Notes under the pieces: generated by a model
Told to the model about the DNA's origin: nothing
Databases searched by the model: none
Seen by the model: the letters and a program-made list of their open reading frames with translations, nothing else
Assembly (NCBI GenBank): GCA_020744425.1
Contig: JAGMUV010000049.1
Coordinates: forward strand, 216,950 to 280,949
Source of the DNA: Dactylonectria macrodidyma
Taxonomy: Eukaryota; Ascomycota; Sordariomycetes; Hypocreales; Nectriaceae
Direction of reading: 5' to 3'
Length of the DNA stretch: 64,000 nt
Made by a program: the position numbers and the translations under genes
Part shown: piece by piece, positions 62,607 to 64,000 of the stretch
Numbering within the stretch: position 1 is the first letter of the stretch
Layout of the letters: each line of letters begins with the position of its first letter

Positions 62607-64000
62607 TCCAACCTAAGCCGTGGGATCCTTCGCACTTTTTCTTCGGCGAGAGTCAAGTGAGCCTGTTTTGAACGTCAATTGAAGAGGCCTCGAAATTATT
62701 AGCACCTGCTGAAGGTACTGGGCTTAAAAAGACGGGAATGGCCGAAGCAACAAATCACTTGGGGTCGACTTCGAGAGAAGTCATGCTGAAATTTGACTTG
62801 AACTAGTTTTGTCAGCAGGAGGCTAGGGGTGAGGGAGCGACCATGCAACTTACTGCGACAACTGTTTGGAGCTGTTGTTCCAAAATTTTGTTCTCGCTAT
62901 TGAAGTTTTGTCGTCGAGCTTCATGATCGTGGATCACGGCACTGCGATCCACTTTTGGTTGGTCCTTCGTTCTGACTATTATTCCGGTTACACTGCGCTG
63001 CACAGCCGGCCCCTCTTTGCAGTCGTTACGTTAGGTCATAGCCAGGGGTGCAACACTCAGGCTGCAGTTCGTCAGGCGGAATAAGTATTCATCCATGCAT
63101 CCGCAATGATATCTCCGAATCGGAGATTGTAACAGCCAGTCCTATTCGCTTCAACTGCACCACAAGGCGACCAGTACGAACCTATAAGCCGAGCCAGAAA
63201 GTCCCCAAAGACGCAATAAAGCTACGAAATATCATAGGGAAGTACGAGAATATCTAGCACCGGCCCGTGGCCTGCGGCTCTAGCATTCGACTGGCCCTGT
63301 ACATACCCTTAAGTAGAATTAGCAGAGCAAGCAAAAATACATCTTATTTTCCAGTAACCACAGTACTAACTATATTGCGAGCTTGATCTAGCTCTGCCCA
63401 GCCTTTGAAAGGTTAACTTCGAGTTATTTACCTACCCCCAATAACTAATAAGCATTGATCTGTATGTGTTGGGATTAAGTGGGCCTCGCGGCTAGCATAT
63501 AGGAGCTGCTACTGCGAGCGATGCGCGAGATGGCAGTGGCACCGTCGGACAACGTTGTGATGTGGTGGGTTACGATCTTGGTACGATCTGCGCTGTTGGG
63601 GCAGGAGGAGGGAGCCAAATACATCAGCCAAGGCCAATTCAACATGAACATGTTGCCGATGGATTCTTGGAGAGCGTTGGATGCTATCATCACTGTAGCA
63701 AGGTGTTTTTTCTTCACGTGCTCGGCTATTAGCTGCAGATGTTACCAGATAGATAAGGCTAATAAAAAGATGCATCCACTAGTCTATGAGTCGGCATTCT
63801 GGAACCCTAGTTTTGCAAGTTCGACCTTTCGGATCTGTTGGGAGTGCATTTTCTAAGAGTCGATGTCAGTGGAACAGGCTGTATTATTGTCAGGCTCAAG
63901 ACATAACGTACAAACCTCAACGGTTCCCTCGCACGAGGTAGCGAGTCACTGTCACTGCTTTGTCTTGGCCAAGTCGAGAAACTCTTCCAATTGCTTGACT
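62607..64000. other. Right end of window, no recognisable gene
   Basis: Frames are short and lack motifs on both strands (for example 63521-63856 plus and 63509-63775 minus overlap each other). No TIR, LTR or RNA gene was recognised. Confidence 0.4.

Overview
This window looks like repeat-rich, probably subtelomeric or accessory, DNA of a filamentous ascomycete (Pezizomycotina; a Sordariomycete such as a Fusarium-like fungus would fit, but the species cannot be read from the sequence). The evidence is short introns of 45-85 bases with GT...AG ends and CTAAC/CTAAT branch motifs, fungal-type DNA transposons of nearly every superfamily, a fungal Helitron, a Ty1/copia relic, several copies of the telomere-linked RecQ-like helicase family (TLH, with an OrsD-type C2H2 N-terminal half), and a long G-rich/C-poor tract with degenerate TTAGGG motifs. 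No rRNA, tRNA or housekeeping gene was recognised.

Layout. 1-1.8 kb: a spliced pogo-type transposase running in from the left. 1.8-6.8 kb: a Helitron Rep/helicase gene with a small last exon. 6.84-8.72 kb: an intact pogo/Fot-like element with perfect 50-base terminal inverted repeats (TIRs) and a TA target duplication (TSD). 9.3-12.25 kb: a TLH N-terminal half bracketed by six near-identical palindromes. 12.38-14.66 kb: a piggyBac element with 41-base TIRs. 14.68-19.13 kb: a decayed TLH copy split by a solo LTR and a 2.9-kb hAT element (8-base TSD). 19.3-21.8 kb (minus): a kinase-like protein with a heptad coiled coil. 21.96-24.44 kb: a second pogo-like element. 24.7-27.0 kb (minus): a protein with a possible trypsin-like core and a huge acidic tract. 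27.26-28.31 kb: a conserved fungal single-pass membrane protein. 28.65-32.9 kb (minus): a copia element lacking its reverse transcriptase, with an array of hairpin repeats before its LTR. 34.0-36.3 kb: another TLH N-terminal half.

36.8-49.5 kb: a TLH gene cut exactly at its conserved Gly-Gly-Gln site by about 7.3 kb of DNA. That DNA carries a two-exon, 1252-residue chromodomain protein of unrecognised type, and its 5' part plus promoter has been tandemly duplicated (1572 bases). The RecQ helicase half resumes in frame at 46.28 kb. 49.5-57.2 kb: a purine-rich, C-depleted strand with minisatellites and telomere-like GGGTTAGGG motifs. 57.2-58.26 kb: unidentified ordinary-composition DNA. 58.27-61.74 kb: an intact MULE (Mutator-like) element with 81-base TIRs and an 8-base TSD. 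61.96-62.61 kb: seven dispersed-tandem 60-base repeats. The remainder to 64 kb shows no recognisable gene.

Most genes are selfish and independent rather than cooperating. The unifying theme is nested insertion into TLH copies, as at chromosome ends. The most unusual items are the chromodomain locus lodged in a TLH gene, the C-depleted tract beside the helicase, the palindrome-bracketed TLH half, and the covarying hairpin array of the copia element.
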